Assembly (NCBI GenBank): GCA_030745875.1
Contig: JASLNT010000019.1
Location: 1-64,000, forward strand
Direction: 5' to 3'
From: Phycisphaerae bacterium
GTDB taxonomy: Bacteria; Planctomycetota; Phycisphaerae; SM23-33
Length of the DNA stretch: 64,000 nt
The number at the start of each line of letters is the position of its first letter. Positions within the stretch are counted from its first letter, which is position 1. Position numbers and translations under genes: made by a program. This document shows, piece after piece, positions 8,901 through 18,342 of the stretch. A model generated the notes under the pieces. It was given only the letters and a program-made list of their open reading frames with translations, had not been told where the DNA came from and made no database searches.

Positions 8901-11900
8901 ACGGACACCCCTTCAAGGTGGACAGTCGCGGGGAATTTGACCGTAGGCGACGGGGGTGCAGGCAGGATGTACATTATGGATGGAGCGGAGGTCTCCTGCG
9001 CTATCGCCGAACTCGGAAAATCGAACTCTCCGCAGAACTTCGTCAGCGTCAGCGGCGAGGGTTCCCTCCTCGATGCGTTGGGAACGATGCTTGTTGGTGC
9101 TGCAAGCAATTCGCGCGCTATCATGCTGATCGATCGCGGCGCCCGCGTTTCCAGTGCAACCGGGCTGGTTGCCGCGTATTCCGGTTCGGATGGTGCTGTT
9201 TTGGTTGGAGGTCAAGGAATCAACGACGCCCAAGCCACGTGGGATAACAGTGGTTTGCTATATGTTGGAGGCAGTTCCACGTCGGCCGGAGGCAGCGGAG
9301 CCATAGGTGTCAGCGACGGCGGTCTGTTGCAGGTGGGCGGGACGCTGAAACTCTGGAACGGCGGGGAACTGGCGATCGTTGGGGGCAGTGTTATCGTCGA
9401 ATCATTCGACAATACCGAAGGCGGCGCGTTTGAACTGTCGGCCGGTGTTTTGAGCGTCAATGGTGGTCAGATGCTCGCGCCAGCAGATACATTCGCCGTG
9501 GACGGCGAGGGCGCCCCGACGCTGCGTCTGACCGGAAGCGCGTCAATGAACATCGCTGGCCAGGACCTGACCGTCGGGCAAACCCAATCGGGGCAAGTTG
9601 AGATATCCGGCGGGGCCCAGATGACCAATGCCAACGGTTCGATCGGCGCCGCAACGAATTCGAGTGGTGATGTGAAAGTTACAGGAACTGGTTCGTCGTG
9701 GATCAATTCCGGCGTTTTCCGGATTGGCGGGCAGGGAAATGGGGGGCTGGAAGTGGCCACGGGGGGCAGTGTCTCCAGTGGGGAAGTCATAATCGGCGAC
9801 GAGTTCGGGGGAGAAGGTATCGCAAATATCAGCGGCGCCGGGGCCAACCTGACCGTCGCGGGCAATGCCTACATTGGTAATCTGGGCGACGGTAATGCCG
9901 CCGTCCTGGATAGCGGCCTGCTCGACGTTGGCGGCACACTGGAGATCCGAAGCAGCGGCGAATTGACGATTAACGGTGGTGGCCGGGCCCGATGCGGTAC
10001 TTTCGACAATTCCAACGGTGGAACGTTCGATTGGACGAATGGGACCCTCGGTTTTTCCAGCGATCTGACGTTTGCCTCCTCCACACCGTTCAACGCAGTC
10101 GGCGGGGATGAAATCACGTCGCCGCGGACGTTGGAGGTCGCCAACCTTTTGACCGTTCAGCCGGGAGGGACTTTGGGCATTGGTGGCGGAAGTGTGATTT
10201 GTGGGTCCTTCAGTAACACGGGCGGAACGTTCAATTGGGGTTCTGGAACCCTCGGTTTCAACGATAATCTGGCGATCAGCTCGTCCATGCCGTTCAGTAC
10301 TCTAATCGTATCGCCGCGGGCGCTGGAGGTTGCTAACGTTCTGACCATTCAGTCGGGAGCAACTTTGGGTATCAACGGTGGACGCGTCACTTGCGGATCG
10401 CTGGACAAATCCGCGGGGGGAACATTCACCTGGACGAGTGGAACGCTGGGTTTCAACAATAATCTGGCGATCGACTCCTCCATGCCGTTCAGTACTCTAA
10501 TCATATCGCCGCGGACGCTGGAGGTTGCTAACGTTCTGACCATTCAATCGGGAGCAACTTTGCGTATCAACGGTGGACGCGTCACTTGCGGATCGCTGGA
10601 CAAATCCGCGGGGGGAACATTCACCTGGACGAGTGGAACACTGGGTTTCTTCAACGATCTGACAATCGCCTCCTCCACGCCGTTCAACGCAAGCGGCGGG
10701 GATAGAATCACGTCGCCGCGGACGCTGGAGGTCGCAGGCCTTCTAACCGTTCAGTCGGGCGGGACTCTTGCAATCAGCGGCGGTAGTGTTACGGTCGGCT
10801 CGTTCGATGCGACGGCGGCGGCTTCGGGCAAACTCGGTTCCAGCGCATCGCTTAGCGGTGCGGGCTATTTCGATGTGACCGATGAGGTCATTGCGGACCA
10901 GGTTGCGGAATACACGTACAGCACCTGGTTCAAGAACGACGCAACGAGCGGCTACCATTACGTTCTGGAAAACACGCCCAACTCAAACAACTGGGCGATG
11001 GCTTCCCGCGTCAATTCGGACAAGTCAATGCTGGTCGCCTCCCGCACGAAGATCAATACCCAGGAAGAGGTGCCGGCTTTCAGCATCGCCCCAACGTTTA
11101 ACGACTGGAACCTGTTTACGGTCACCTACAAGGAAGGCGTTGCGCTTCGGGCGTATATCAACGGCGCGTTCATGGGCGAAGATAACACTATCACTTCGCA
11201 GTTGGCCTCGACCGACGGGCTCAATATTGGTTCCGACCGATATGGCGGGCGTCGGTGGATCGGTCTGCTGGACGATATGGCGATCTGGGCCCGTGTCTTG
11301 TCGCTCGATGAGATCGCGGTGCTGTACAACGGTGGTGTGGGTAATCCCGCCGATGCGCTGCTTGAGACGAACGGTCTGGCGGCCTACTGGCGGTTCGACG
11401 AAGCCTCGGGTGGGGTCGTGGACAATGCAGCTTCGGTGTCGACCGGGCTCGATGCGGTCCTGGCCGGCAGCGGAACTAGTTTTACCGGTGGAGGGTTTGA
11501 CTTCACCGACGGTGCGCTGAACGTCGACGGCGGGACCTTCGCGCCGGTATCGTCGGGAGCAAGTTACATCCTGGACGGTCGGGGCGCGGGCAACCCGACC
11601 GTCAATCTCATCAACGGCGCGTCTATGACCGGTATCGACCAGCTTCGCGTCCAGGCGGGCGGCGAGTTCAATATCAACAGTTCCACGGTGAACGTCGACA
11701 GCGTTGTGGCCGGGTCGAGCATCGAAGCCGGTACGGGGACGCTGGTAGTGGATGGTCCCGCCGCGTCATTGACGACATTCGACATGGTATTCGTCGGCGG
11801 CAGCGGCAGGGACGGCGCTGTGGTGCTGCGAAACGGGGCACAGGTTAGTATCGGCGGTGATTTGCGTGTGGCGGATTCGGTTGTCGCAAACTCGACTGGA

Positions 11901-14900
11901 GATGTCGCGGTTAAATCCGACGCTGACGTCTCTGTCGGCGGTGACGTTCTGATCGCGACCGGCGCCCTGAGCGGCCAGACCGGAACGATGACGGTGACCG
12001 GACTTGGCACGACCGTTACGCAGAGCGGGGTGTCTGGAGTTACCATTGGCGCCGAGTCGGGGAGCAGCGGCTCGCTGAGCGTCCTGGACAATGCGGTATT
12101 CACAACCGGCTCGGGCGGTATTACGGTCAACGGCGCCGGTGCGCTGAATGTGACGGGCGGGGCGGATCTCTCGAGTGCGACCGGGACGGTTGGATACGTA
12201 GCGGGGCCTTCGACGAGCACGGCGATCGTTGACGGGGCCGATTCGACGTGGGCGGCCTCGGGAGACGTGATCGTCGGCGAGCTGGGCAGCGGTCGCATGG
12301 ACATCACCGGCGGCGGCGCTGTAAGCGGCGTGGTGGGTATGGTCGGGTACTATGCCGGCGCGGAGGGCGACGTCACGGTAAGTGGGACCTCTTCGGCCTG
12401 GATCAATTCGGGCCACCTCTACGTCGGTGATTACACCAATGGTGCGCTCCTGATATCCGCTGGCGGGCGGGTCGAAAACGCCTCCGGGCAGGTGGGCAAT
12501 CATGCCGACGGTATTGGTACGGTGACAGTCACCGGGGAAAACTCGACATGGATCAACAATAACAATCTCTACGTCGGCGATGGTGGCGTGGGCACGCTGA
12601 CGATCAAAGACGGCGCGGACGTAACCAGCGTTCGAGGCTACATCAGTCGTTACAACGGCAGCAATGGACACATTACGGTCAAGAACGCCGGTTCGACCTG
12701 GACCAGCAGCATGTACATCGTCGTCGGGTACGAAGACCCCGGTGCGCTTACCGTGGAAGACGGCGGCGCGGTATCAGTGGAGTACAGCCATGTCGGCCGG
12801 AACAATGGCGCCGTGGGTGCGGTGACAGTCACGGGCGAAAACTCGATCATGACAAACACCGGCGAACTGCTTGCCGGGTGGTACGCCGGTAGCCACGGGA
12901 TACTGAACGTCCGGGCCAAGGGGACTTTCACGAACGTCGACGGGTACCTGGGCAAGAACAGCAGCGCTCAAGGCACGGCGACGGTGGACGGCGGCGAATC
13001 GTTGTGGAACAACACCGGCTCGCTATACGTTGGCGGCAGCGACACAGCGGGCGGCGGCACGGGCGCTATCACCGTGCAGAACGATGGTCAACTGGCCGTT
13101 GGCGGCACGCTGAAGCTCTGGTCGGGCGGAACGCTGAAGCTCAACAGTAGCGGCCAGGCTACTTGCGGATCGTTCGACAACTCCGCCGGCGGGACGTTCG
13201 ATTGGACGAATGGAACGCTGGGTTTCTCCAACAATCTGACAATCGCCTCCTCCGCGCCGTTCAATGCAACCGGCGGGGATGAAATCACGTCGCCGCGGAC
13301 ACTGGAGGTCGCCGGCCTTCTGACCGTCCAGTCGAGCGGGTCTTTTGCGATCAGCGGAGGTAGTGTTACGGTCGGATCGTTCGATGCGACGGCGACGTCA
13401 ACGGGCAAACTGGGCGCCGGCGCGTCGGTTGACGGCGGCGGCCATTTCGATGTGGCCAATGAGGTCATACCGGACCAGGCTGCGGAATACACGTACAGCG
13501 TCTGGTTCAAGAACGACGCGACGAGCGGACACCACTACGTCCTGGAGAGCACGCCCAGCACGAACAACTGGGCGATGGCTTCCCGTATCGATGCGGACGC
13601 GGGCGACAGATCAATGCTGGTTGCCTCCCGCACGAAGCTTAATACCCAGGAAGAGATACCGATTTTCAGCATCGCCCCAACGATCAACAACTGGAACCTG
13701 TTTACGGTCACCTACCAGGAAGGCGTTGCGCTTCGGGCATACATCAACGGCGCGTTCAAGGGCGAAGATGATAGTCTCACTTCGCAGTTGGCCTCAACAG
13801 ATGGGCTCAATATTGGCGCCGACCGACGTGGCGGGCGACGGTGGATCGGCCTGCTGGACGATGCGGCGATCTGGGACCGCGTCCTGTCTCTCGACGAGAT
13901 CGCGATGCTGTATAACAATGGCGTGGGTAATCCCGCCGACGCGCTGCTCGAAACGAACGGTTTGGCGGCCTACTGGCGGTTCGACGAAGCCTCGGGCGGG
14001 GTCGTGGACAATGCAGCATCTCTGTCGACTGAACTCGATGCGATTCTGGCCGGCAGCGGAACCAGTTTCACCGGCGGCGGGTTTGACTTCACCGACGGTG
14101 GGCTGACCGTCGACGGTGGGAGCTTCGCGCCGGTGTCGGCGGGCGCAAGCTACATCCTGGACGGTCAGGGCGTGGGCAATCCGACCGTCACTCTTGTCGA
14201 CGGCGCGTCGATGACCGGGGTCGACCAGCTCCGCGTCCAGGCGGGCGGCGAGTTCAATATCAACGATTCTACTGCGGTTGTCGACAGCGTCGTGGTCGGG
14301 TCCAGCATCGAATCGGGCACGGGTACGCTGCGGGCCGATGGTCCCGCCGCGTCATTGACGATGTCCGGTATGATGTTCGTCGGCGGCAGCGGCAGGGATG
14401 GCTCGGTGGTGCTGCGAAACGGGGCACAGGTTAGTATCGGCGGCGATTTGCGCGTGGGTGATTCGGTTGTCGCGGACTCGACGGGACAGGTCGTCGTTGA
14501 GTCCGATGCTGACGTCCTGATCGACGGTGACGTTCTAATCGCGACCGGCGAGCTGAGCGGCCAGGACGGAACGATGATGGTGACCGGGCCTGGTGCGACC
14601 TTCACACAGAACGGCGCGTCGAGAGTCACCGTTGGCGCCGCATGGGGGAGCAGCGGCTCGCTGAGCGTCTTGTATAATGCGGTATTCACAACCGGCACGG
14701 GCGGTATTACAGTCAACGGGGACAGCATGCTGAACGTAAGGGGAGGGGCGGATCTTTCAACTGCGACCGGGGCGATTGGATACGTAGCGAGTCCTTCGAC
14801 GGGCACGACAATCGTTGACGGAGCCGGTTCGACCTGGAATGTTGGCGGCGACCTGGAGGTTGGTCACAATGGCAGTGGTATGCTGGAGATCACTGACGGA

Positions 14901-15269
14901 GGACTTGTGAGTATTGGTGGAACTCTGTGCGTTGACTTCGACGGTGGAGGAGACTCTTTTATCAACATGGCCCTCGGCGGCATGTTGGCACTGAACGGTC
15001 AAGCCGATGATTCGCTTACGAGTTTTCTGGAGTTAATCGAAGGTCAGGCTAGCAGCCCGATCCGCTACTGGGCCGGCTGGGATTGGATCGACATCAACAA
15101 CGGTGCAGCCGACGTGGATTACACACTCAGCTATCTGACCGAAGGCGACTTGGCGAACTACACGGTGCTGACCGTACTCGAACCGCCACCCATCCCCGAA
15201 CCGACAACTCTCATATTGCTGGCTGGAGGTCTTTCTGTCCTGTCGCGGCGCCGGCGACACCGGAGCTGA
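5925..15269 (+). CDS. Giant secreted PEP-CTERM protein with T5SS/PEP-CTERM-type repeats and two LamG domains
   Basis: 3114 residues. ATG 5925 follows AGGGAGAAGAG, and residues 1-30 are a signal peptide. After an N-terminal region (about 30-480) come many short beta-helix-like repeats of roughly 45-65 residues (pattern GxVxVxGxGSxW ... LxVGxxGxGxLxIxDGG), the T5SS/PEP-CTERM-associated repeat. Two LamG/ConA-like sandwich domains lie at about 1627-1860 and 2485-2722. The C-terminus is the exosortase sorting signal: PEPTT, a hydrophobic helix and a final RRRR cluster. Such proteins are exported, cleaved by exosortase and left on the cell surface or in the matrix. No exosortase gene is in the window. 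It is probably a surface adhesin or matrix protein; that role is inferred. Internal duplications are listed separately. Confidence 0.92.
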   Translation: MNATNVRRGLAIVVFILFLFTVNTTAPGQSSLTLFEWGTKTWESDIGGMWSAGNGNALVASSHTIVDFDNLNTAPLTTLVNLSTENVFEQETSLRVRGATDGALNLTSTIGLAASASDAALSMDFSPSISMATPPAALFQGETMTLVTDSGIGANSTAVDSPLPDIVYDLSGRLAARGHMTASFTLADKTVMGNTTIMNTTLDSGTNSIISFDVDGNSTTVLPGGTGILGWAGANLLEDKTGLSGQFGMSGPSSGGRAATAINNDGSAIISMQSTYDDLVTLSGDLSRFIPYNWGIGADLYYVSASADLLNAYLTYGVSVQQDLTADVSCMGALSLNQAVDYEVRYVDDQGHEQTRSSGNANSITFRMGDEIDVTMPTTRLDMDATYSVEGSLSNSVVLEENHSVTLELLSWGIDPYFFSEREGSAWSHTWPLMDPIITASKRDMLASFTTDQMPGKQSSSATAREFSSTGDRVINSTVKITSNEFIGDSLIVENGGVLTIGDPLGSSPFPSYTEFEVLAFGQHDDDTYDGGINVKSGGSLTINNGFVVTRSLNVDGDGAFSFNGGQLTVFSGEFDPGTSAVVIDGNAGSGPMMQTLTLCGGASGVITGDLTVGDNIWGEMNIETGATFTNANAFIGKQAGNWGPSPLHVRKGVVRVSGNGATWHSTGALNIGGTASSNGGEGAVYVETGGRVVVDGVLTIRDDGALHLDGGDVTAGSLKNYSGWLDLGGGSLTIDGGTFKPHLLSTGQSAAGDLHVGGGTTVALVNDATLSLPSNSSPNTVYVGSTQGSGTFEIRSGSVVSSPQGRVGVYSPGTVTVEGDGSSWAVTHAYSNSSSNTPFDLEIGYNELGTLSISDGGAVSSKQSCLGVTSSASTGVVEVRSAGSQWTTDQLVVGGYGRGFLSITEGAEVQTSAASSIGGSPTYGAVGQGQGVARVDGAGSTWSTGSSYLGIGVRGRGWLDITDGGSVTSSMGVIGDAAGASGEVLVQGADATDTPSRWTVAGNLTVGDGGAGRMYIMDGAEVSCAIAELGKSNSPQNFVSVSGEGSLLDALGTMLVGAASNSRAIMLIDRGARVSSATGLVAAYSGSDGAVLVGGQGINDAQATWDNSGLLYVGGSSTSAGGSGAIGVSDGGLLQVGGTLKLWNGGELAIVGGSVIVESFDNTEGGAFELSAGVLSVNGGQMLAPADTFAVDGEGAPTLRLTGSASMNIAGQDLTVGQTQSGQVEISGGAQMTNANGSIGAATNSSGDVKVTGTGSSWINSGVFRIGGQGNGGLEVATGGSVSSGEVIIGDEFGGEGIANISGAGANLTVAGNAYIGNLGDGNAAVLDSGLLDVGGTLEIRSSGELTINGGGRARCGTFDNSNGGTFDWTNGTLGFSSDLTFASSTPFNAVGGDEITSPRTLEVANLLTVQPGGTLGIGGGSVICGSFSNTGGTFNWGSGTLGFNDNLAISSSMPFSTLIVSPRALEVANVLTIQSGATLGINGGRVTCGSLDKSAGGTFTWTSGTLGFNNNLAIDSSMPFSTLIISPRTLEVANVLTIQSGATLRINGGRVTCGSLDKSAGGTFTWTSGTLGFFNDLTIASSTPFNASGGDRITSPRTLEVAGLLTVQSGGTLAISGGSVTVGSFDATAAASGKLGSSASLSGAGYFDVTDEVIADQVAEYTYSTWFKNDATSGYHYVLENTPNSNNWAMASRVNSDKSMLVASRTKINTQEEVPAFSIAPTFNDWNLFTVTYKEGVALRAYINGAFMGEDNTITSQLASTDGLNIGSDRYGGRRWIGLLDDMAIWARVLSLDEIAVLYNGGVGNPADALLETNGLAAYWRFDEASGGVVDNAASVSTGLDAVLAGSGTSFTGGGFDFTDGALNVDGGTFAPVSSGASYILDGRGAGNPTVNLINGASMTGIDQLRVQAGGEFNINSSTVNVDSVVAGSSIEAGTGTLVVDGPAASLTTFDMVFVGGSGRDGAVVLRNGAQVSIGGDLRVADSVVANSTGDVAVKSDADVSVGGDVLIATGALSGQTGTMTVTGLGTTVTQSGVSGVTIGAESGSSGSLSVLDNAVFTTGSGGITVNGAGALNVTGGADLSSATGTVGYVAGPSTSTAIVDGADSTWAASGDVIVGELGSGRMDITGGGAVSGVVGMVGYYAGAEGDVTVSGTSSAWINSGHLYVGDYTNGALLISAGGRVENASGQVGNHADGIGTVTVTGENSTWINNNNLYVGDGGVGTLTIKDGADVTSVRGYISRYNGSNGHITVKNAGSTWTSSMYIVVGYEDPGALTVEDGGAVSVEYSHVGRNNGAVGAVTVTGENSIMTNTGELLAGWYAGSHGILNVRAKGTFTNVDGYLGKNSSAQGTATVDGGESLWNNTGSLYVGGSDTAGGGTGAITVQNDGQLAVGGTLKLWSGGTLKLNSSGQATCGSFDNSAGGTFDWTNGTLGFSNNLTIASSAPFNATGGDEITSPRTLEVAGLLTVQSSGSFAISGGSVTVGSFDATATSTGKLGAGASVDGGGHFDVANEVIPDQAAEYTYSVWFKNDATSGHHYVLESTPSTNNWAMASRIDADAGDRSMLVASRTKLNTQEEIPIFSIAPTINNWNLFTVTYQEGVALRAYINGAFKGEDDSLTSQLASTDGLNIGADRRGGRRWIGLLDDAAIWDRVLSLDEIAMLYNNGVGNPADALLETNGLAAYWRFDEASGGVVDNAASLSTELDAILAGSGTSFTGGGFDFTDGGLTVDGGSFAPVSAGASYILDGQGVGNPTVTLVDGASMTGVDQLRVQAGGEFNINDSTAVVDSVVVGSSIESGTGTLRADGPAASLTMSGMMFVGGSGRDGSVVLRNGAQVSIGGDLRVGDSVVADSTGQVVVESDADVLIDGDVLIATGELSGQDGTMMVTGPGATFTQNGASRVTVGAAWGSSGSLSVLYNAVFTTGTGGITVNGDSMLNVRGGADLSTATGAIGYVASPSTGTTIVDGAGSTWNVGGDLEVGHNGSGMLEITDGGLVSIGGTLCVDFDGGGDSFINMALGGMLALNGQADDSLTSFLELIEGQASSPIRYWAGWDWIDINNGAADVDYTLSYLTEGDLANYTVLTVLEPPPIPEPTTLILLAGGLSVLSRRRRHRS
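10265..10655 (+). repeat. Two near-identical 195-bp tandem units inside the giant gene
   Basis: The segment starting at about 10265 recurs in frame 195 bp later (65 codons) with only a handful of base differences; CGTTCAGTAC begins at 10291 and again at 10486. More diverged versions of the same unit occur just before (about 9990 and 10180), just after, and near 13150. The near identity of the two central units points to a recent duplication. Confidence 0.85.
10655..12330 (+). repeat. Long internal duplication in the giant gene, first copy (partner 13230-14910)
   Basis: This block encodes one beta-repeat unit, the first LamG domain and the following beta-repeats. It recurs in the same order and reading frame about 2.58 kb downstream, with long stretches of identical DNA. 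For example TCACGTCGCCGCGGAC and GTTACGGTCGG recur at matching places, as does the LamG segment around NDATSG. Divergence is mostly single-base, with a few codon insertions in the second copy. Confidence 0.8.
13230..14910 (+). repeat. Long internal duplication in the giant gene, second copy (partner 10655-12330)
   Basis: Second copy of the LamG-plus-repeats block. It has extra codons relative to the first copy (for example DAGD before RSMLVASRTK). It runs into the unique C-terminal segment and the PEP-CTERM signal. The 0.9 kb between the two copies holds further, more diverged repeats of the short type. Confidence 0.8.
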
Positions 15270-15806
15270 ATACCGGATCGAAACTCGGGCTGTGACGAGT
15301 TCGAACGGCGATTTCAAGGTGAATGTCGGGTGGAACGAACCGATCGAGTGGTCGCGGTGGGGACCGCCCTTTCTGGTGCCCCGCCCCCGCACAGATCCGT
15401 ACGTGCGGCACTACCGCATACGGCTCCTATCTCGGGTACTTAGCAAAGAAGCGTACGTTGGGAAATGGATGCGAGATCTTGGGTTTGCGTATCCGGCGAT
15501 CGGCGCTCGTGCTGCAACCGTGCTGAGGTATGTTGGGCCTGCATCCGGTGAATCAGACGCTATATGGGTGAAACACCTTCCCCATCGAAGCCAGATCAGG
15601 TATAATACCGCCTGAAGTCGGCCTGGAGACTGTCCCCGGGCCCCAACGAACACGCGAGAGACGGGCCAAACGGAGGCGCCAAGCGATCGCCCTAGCCCCG
15701 CTCTCCCCAAACGCCCCGCCGGCCGCGCCACCGACGCACACCCGCGCGGAATCAGAATTCCCACCAGTAACTTAATCGAGATATCGCATCTCATCAGGAG
15801 TCTAAC
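15270..15806. other. Intergenic region carrying repeat copy A3
   Basis: 537 bp between the giant gene and the transglutaminase/FGE-like gene. Its right half is repeat copy A3. The left 230 bp contain nothing I recognise. The short open frames in both directions overlap the repeat and show no family match. CAGGAG at 15794-15799 is the ribosome site for the ATG at 15807. Confidence 0.6.
15501..15762 (+). repeat. Intergenic repeat family A, copy A3
   Basis: It shares GTGCTGCAACCGTGCTG, the core GAAGCCAGATCAGGTATAAT (near 15587-15606), the CTGAAG-GGCCTGG block and, at its right end, CCACCGACGCAC and CGGAATCA with copy A1. With copy A4 it shares a GGGCCAAAC block followed by GCGCCA and GCGA. It lies 44 bp ahead of the ATG at 15807. 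The core box here is a perfect TATAAT. Confidence 0.7.
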
Positions 15807-18269
15807 ATGAAATTCAGATTGCTAATCCTCGCCTCACTTGTCTCCCTGGTCGTTTGCGTCCACGCTGCTGACGCGGCGACAGAGCAGGAGCTCCTCAAGC
15901 GGTACACCGGCATGCTCAACCAACTGCGCAGCGAACTGGCGGCAAAGGTTCCGCAGAAAGACCCCGCCGACTCCGCTGCGGTGAGTAAGTTCCTGGCAAG
16001 CGACGCGTTGGACGCCAAGCTCGTGAAATACGTCGTCCTGCTCAAGGCCACGCCTCAAGGTCTGGCGAACTTCGCCAAGCAGGGAAAGGCCCAGGCTGCG
16101 CTGATCGAGAAGATGCTGGCCGACGCCGATCTCATGAAGCAGATGCTCGTGGCCGACGGAGCCAAAGCCCCACGAAAGGGGCGAAGCTATGGCCCGGCGG
16201 AGTACGGCCGGGCGATGCAGATCTACACCGTCATACGGAAGGTGAGCGATAAGGCCTCCGAGGGCGTACTGCAGCGATTGGCGATGGCGATCGCCCTGGA
16301 GCATGCGGTTCCCGTCAGTCAGCAAAATGCCAAAGCCCGGACCGACGGTCCTGAGATGATAGATCCGGCCAGGCGCTACCTGCATTACGAAAAGGCCTAC
16401 CTGGCCGACGAGCTGGATTCGGGGTTCAAAGGTCTGAGCACCTGGGACCTGCGCATGGTCGTCAACGGGAACGAGCCGGACGAGACCCTCGCCTGGGGCC
16501 GAGAGACACTCCGCAACTTCCGTCCGGACCATGTCTACCAACCGAGCCACGCCTGGCGCTATGTGGGTATCGTCTCGAGTGACGTCAAGTACGGGTCGGG
16601 GGACAATAAATACGACAGGCCGGAGCTCCAGTTCTTTCAGAACATTCTTATGAACGGCGGAGTGTGCGGTCGTCGCGCGTTCTTCGGGCGCTTTATGTTG
16701 CGAGCCTGGGGGATTCCAACCGTTGCCCGTCCCAGTCGAGGCCACGCAGCTCTTGCACGCTGGACGCCCAAGGGCTGGGTCGTCTGTCTGGGTCCGGGAT
16801 GGGGAGGCGGCAAGAACGCGAACTACGCCGGGCGGTACCCGAAGGACACCGATTTTCTGGCCACTACACAGGCGCGCAGGAACGCCAAAGCGTATCTGCA
16901 GGTCAAACGCGCCTACTGGGCCGGCGACGTTCTGGGCGAGAAGCCTACTTACGGGGAGGGAGGGACGCCCGATTTCTGGAGCAGTGTGGCGCTCAAAACT
17001 CAGCGAACGATCATACAGGAAGCCAAGGCCAAGGCGCTTAAGGCCGTCGGCGAGAACCTGGGCGAGGCTGACGGACAAGAGAAGGCTACCGCCCGACCGG
17101 AGACCAGCGAAGACAAAAAGATCGCCTACGGCAAGGACGGCGTCATAACGATACCGGCCGCCGCATACAGCAAGCCGTCCGGCAGCACAAAGGATGTCAA
17201 GGCCATGAAGAGCTTCGCAGGCGGTCTGCAGATATTCCTCCCGCGTTTCTCCCCTAAAGGCCAAACGGTTCTGCGCGGCGGCACGTGGAAGAGCGTTTCG
17301 ACCGAATGCACGTCCGGGACGCGACTCCTGAGCGGTGGGTATGGCAGATACAATAACTGGGGTTTACGGGCGGCGGTTACGCATACCAGCAACCGGGCCC
17401 CGCGCGAACTGAAGCTCGACCTGGGTGACGGCGTGACGATGGATATGGTTTACATCAAGCCCGGAGCGTTCGCGATGGGAGGCGAAAGCAAGACCGACGG
17501 AAGGTTCAACTGCGTTGAGGTGCCGAAGCACGCGGTCATGCTCACCAGGGGATTCTATCTGGGCAAGTACGAGGTGACCCAGGCCCAGTACCAGGCGATC
17601 ATGGGCTCGAACCCCAGCAGGTCGACCAAGGCTGCGGACTGCCCGGTTGACAACGTCTCAGAAGCGGATGCGTTGAAATTCTGTGAGGTGCTCGCCGAGA
17701 AGACCAAGCGGGAAGTGCGGCTTCCGACCGAGGCCGAGTGGGAGTACGCCTCCCGCGCCGGTAAGGACACGAAGTGGTTCTTCGGCGCCGATCCGGCGCG
17801 CTTGGGAGACTACGCATGGTTCAAGGACAACGCCGGCGGCAAGTCGCATCCGGTAGGCAAGAAGAAGCCCAATCCGTGGGGCCTCTACGACATATACGGA
17901 AACGTCTGCGAGCGAATATCGGACAAGTATGCCCGAGACTACTACGCAAAAAGTCCTAAGAAGGACCCGACCGGACCGAGCCAGGGCACGAACTCGAACT
18001 TCGAATACGAGATCACCGCCCCGCGGGCCGGCAAGTACTCGTTGACGGCGCGCGTGGTCACGGCCAATTACGCTCAGCAACTCGTGGTCTCGGCCAACGA
18101 CGAGCCCCGGGTCGCCATGACAATGCCCTTCACCGTCGGGAAGTGGCGGACCAGTGAACCGGTCACGCTCACTCTCAAAAAGGGCGCCAACACCCTGCGG
18201 TTCTTGCGCCACAAGCCTCCGCAGAAAGGCGTGGCAATCAAGTCGTTCGCGTTAAAACCGGTGCGCTAA
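15807..18269 (+). CDS. Secreted transglutaminase-like protein fused to an FGE/SUMF1-fold domain
   Basis: 820 residues with a signal peptide (1-20, ending near HAADA). Residues about 190-360 look like a transglutaminase-type Cys/His core: GGVCGRRAFF (Cys287) and RGHAAL (His313); a third catalytic Asp is not obvious. Residues 545-728 match the SUMF1/FGE/PvdO sulfatase-modifying fold, with GAFAMGG, GFYLGKYEVTQAQY, RLPTEAEWEYASRAG and NPWGLYDIYGNV. The piece that normally closes this fold, VLRGGTW plus NNWGLRAAV, instead lies upstream at about 488-525. After the core comes a carbohydrate-binding-like domain (729-820). The family's NVWEW motif reads NVCER, and the paired active-site cysteines of true FGE are not seen, so formylglycine formation is unlikely. 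Probably an extracytoplasmic glycan-related protein; function unknown. Confidence 0.8.
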   Translation: MKFRLLILASLVSLVVCVHAADAATEQELLKRYTGMLNQLRSELAAKVPQKDPADSAAVSKFLASDALDAKLVKYVVLLKATPQGLANFAKQGKAQAALIEKMLADADLMKQMLVADGAKAPRKGRSYGPAEYGRAMQIYTVIRKVSDKASEGVLQRLAMAIALEHAVPVSQQNAKARTDGPEMIDPARRYLHYEKAYLADELDSGFKGLSTWDLRMVVNGNEPDETLAWGRETLRNFRPDHVYQPSHAWRYVGIVSSDVKYGSGDNKYDRPELQFFQNILMNGGVCGRRAFFGRFMLRAWGIPTVARPSRGHAALARWTPKGWVVCLGPGWGGGKNANYAGRYPKDTDFLATTQARRNAKAYLQVKRAYWAGDVLGEKPTYGEGGTPDFWSSVALKTQRTIIQEAKAKALKAVGENLGEADGQEKATARPETSEDKKIAYGKDGVITIPAAAYSKPSGSTKDVKAMKSFAGGLQIFLPRFSPKGQTVLRGGTWKSVSTECTSGTRLLSGGYGRYNNWGLRAAVTHTSNRAPRELKLDLGDGVTMDMVYIKPGAFAMGGESKTDGRFNCVEVPKHAVMLTRGFYLGKYEVTQAQYQAIMGSNPSRSTKAADCPVDNVSEADALKFCEVLAEKTKREVRLPTEAEWEYASRAGKDTKWFFGADPARLGDYAWFKDNAGGKSHPVGKKKPNPWGLYDIYGNVCERISDKYARDYYAKSPKKDPTGPSQGTNSNFEYEITAPRAGKYSLTARVVTANYAQQLVVSANDEPRVAMTMPFTVGKWRTSEPVTLTLKKGANTLRFLRHKPPQKGVAIKSFALKPVR

Positions 18270-18342
18270 CCGATCGAGTCTGGGCGATAACAGACTGCCC
18301 GGACCGTCTGTCATCGCCAAGCCGACCATGGAGGCCAACACC

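Noticed and set aside
15834..17264. 476-codon minus-strand open frame
   Set aside because: Antisense shadow of the transglutaminase/FGE-like gene, with no family match and no ribosome site.
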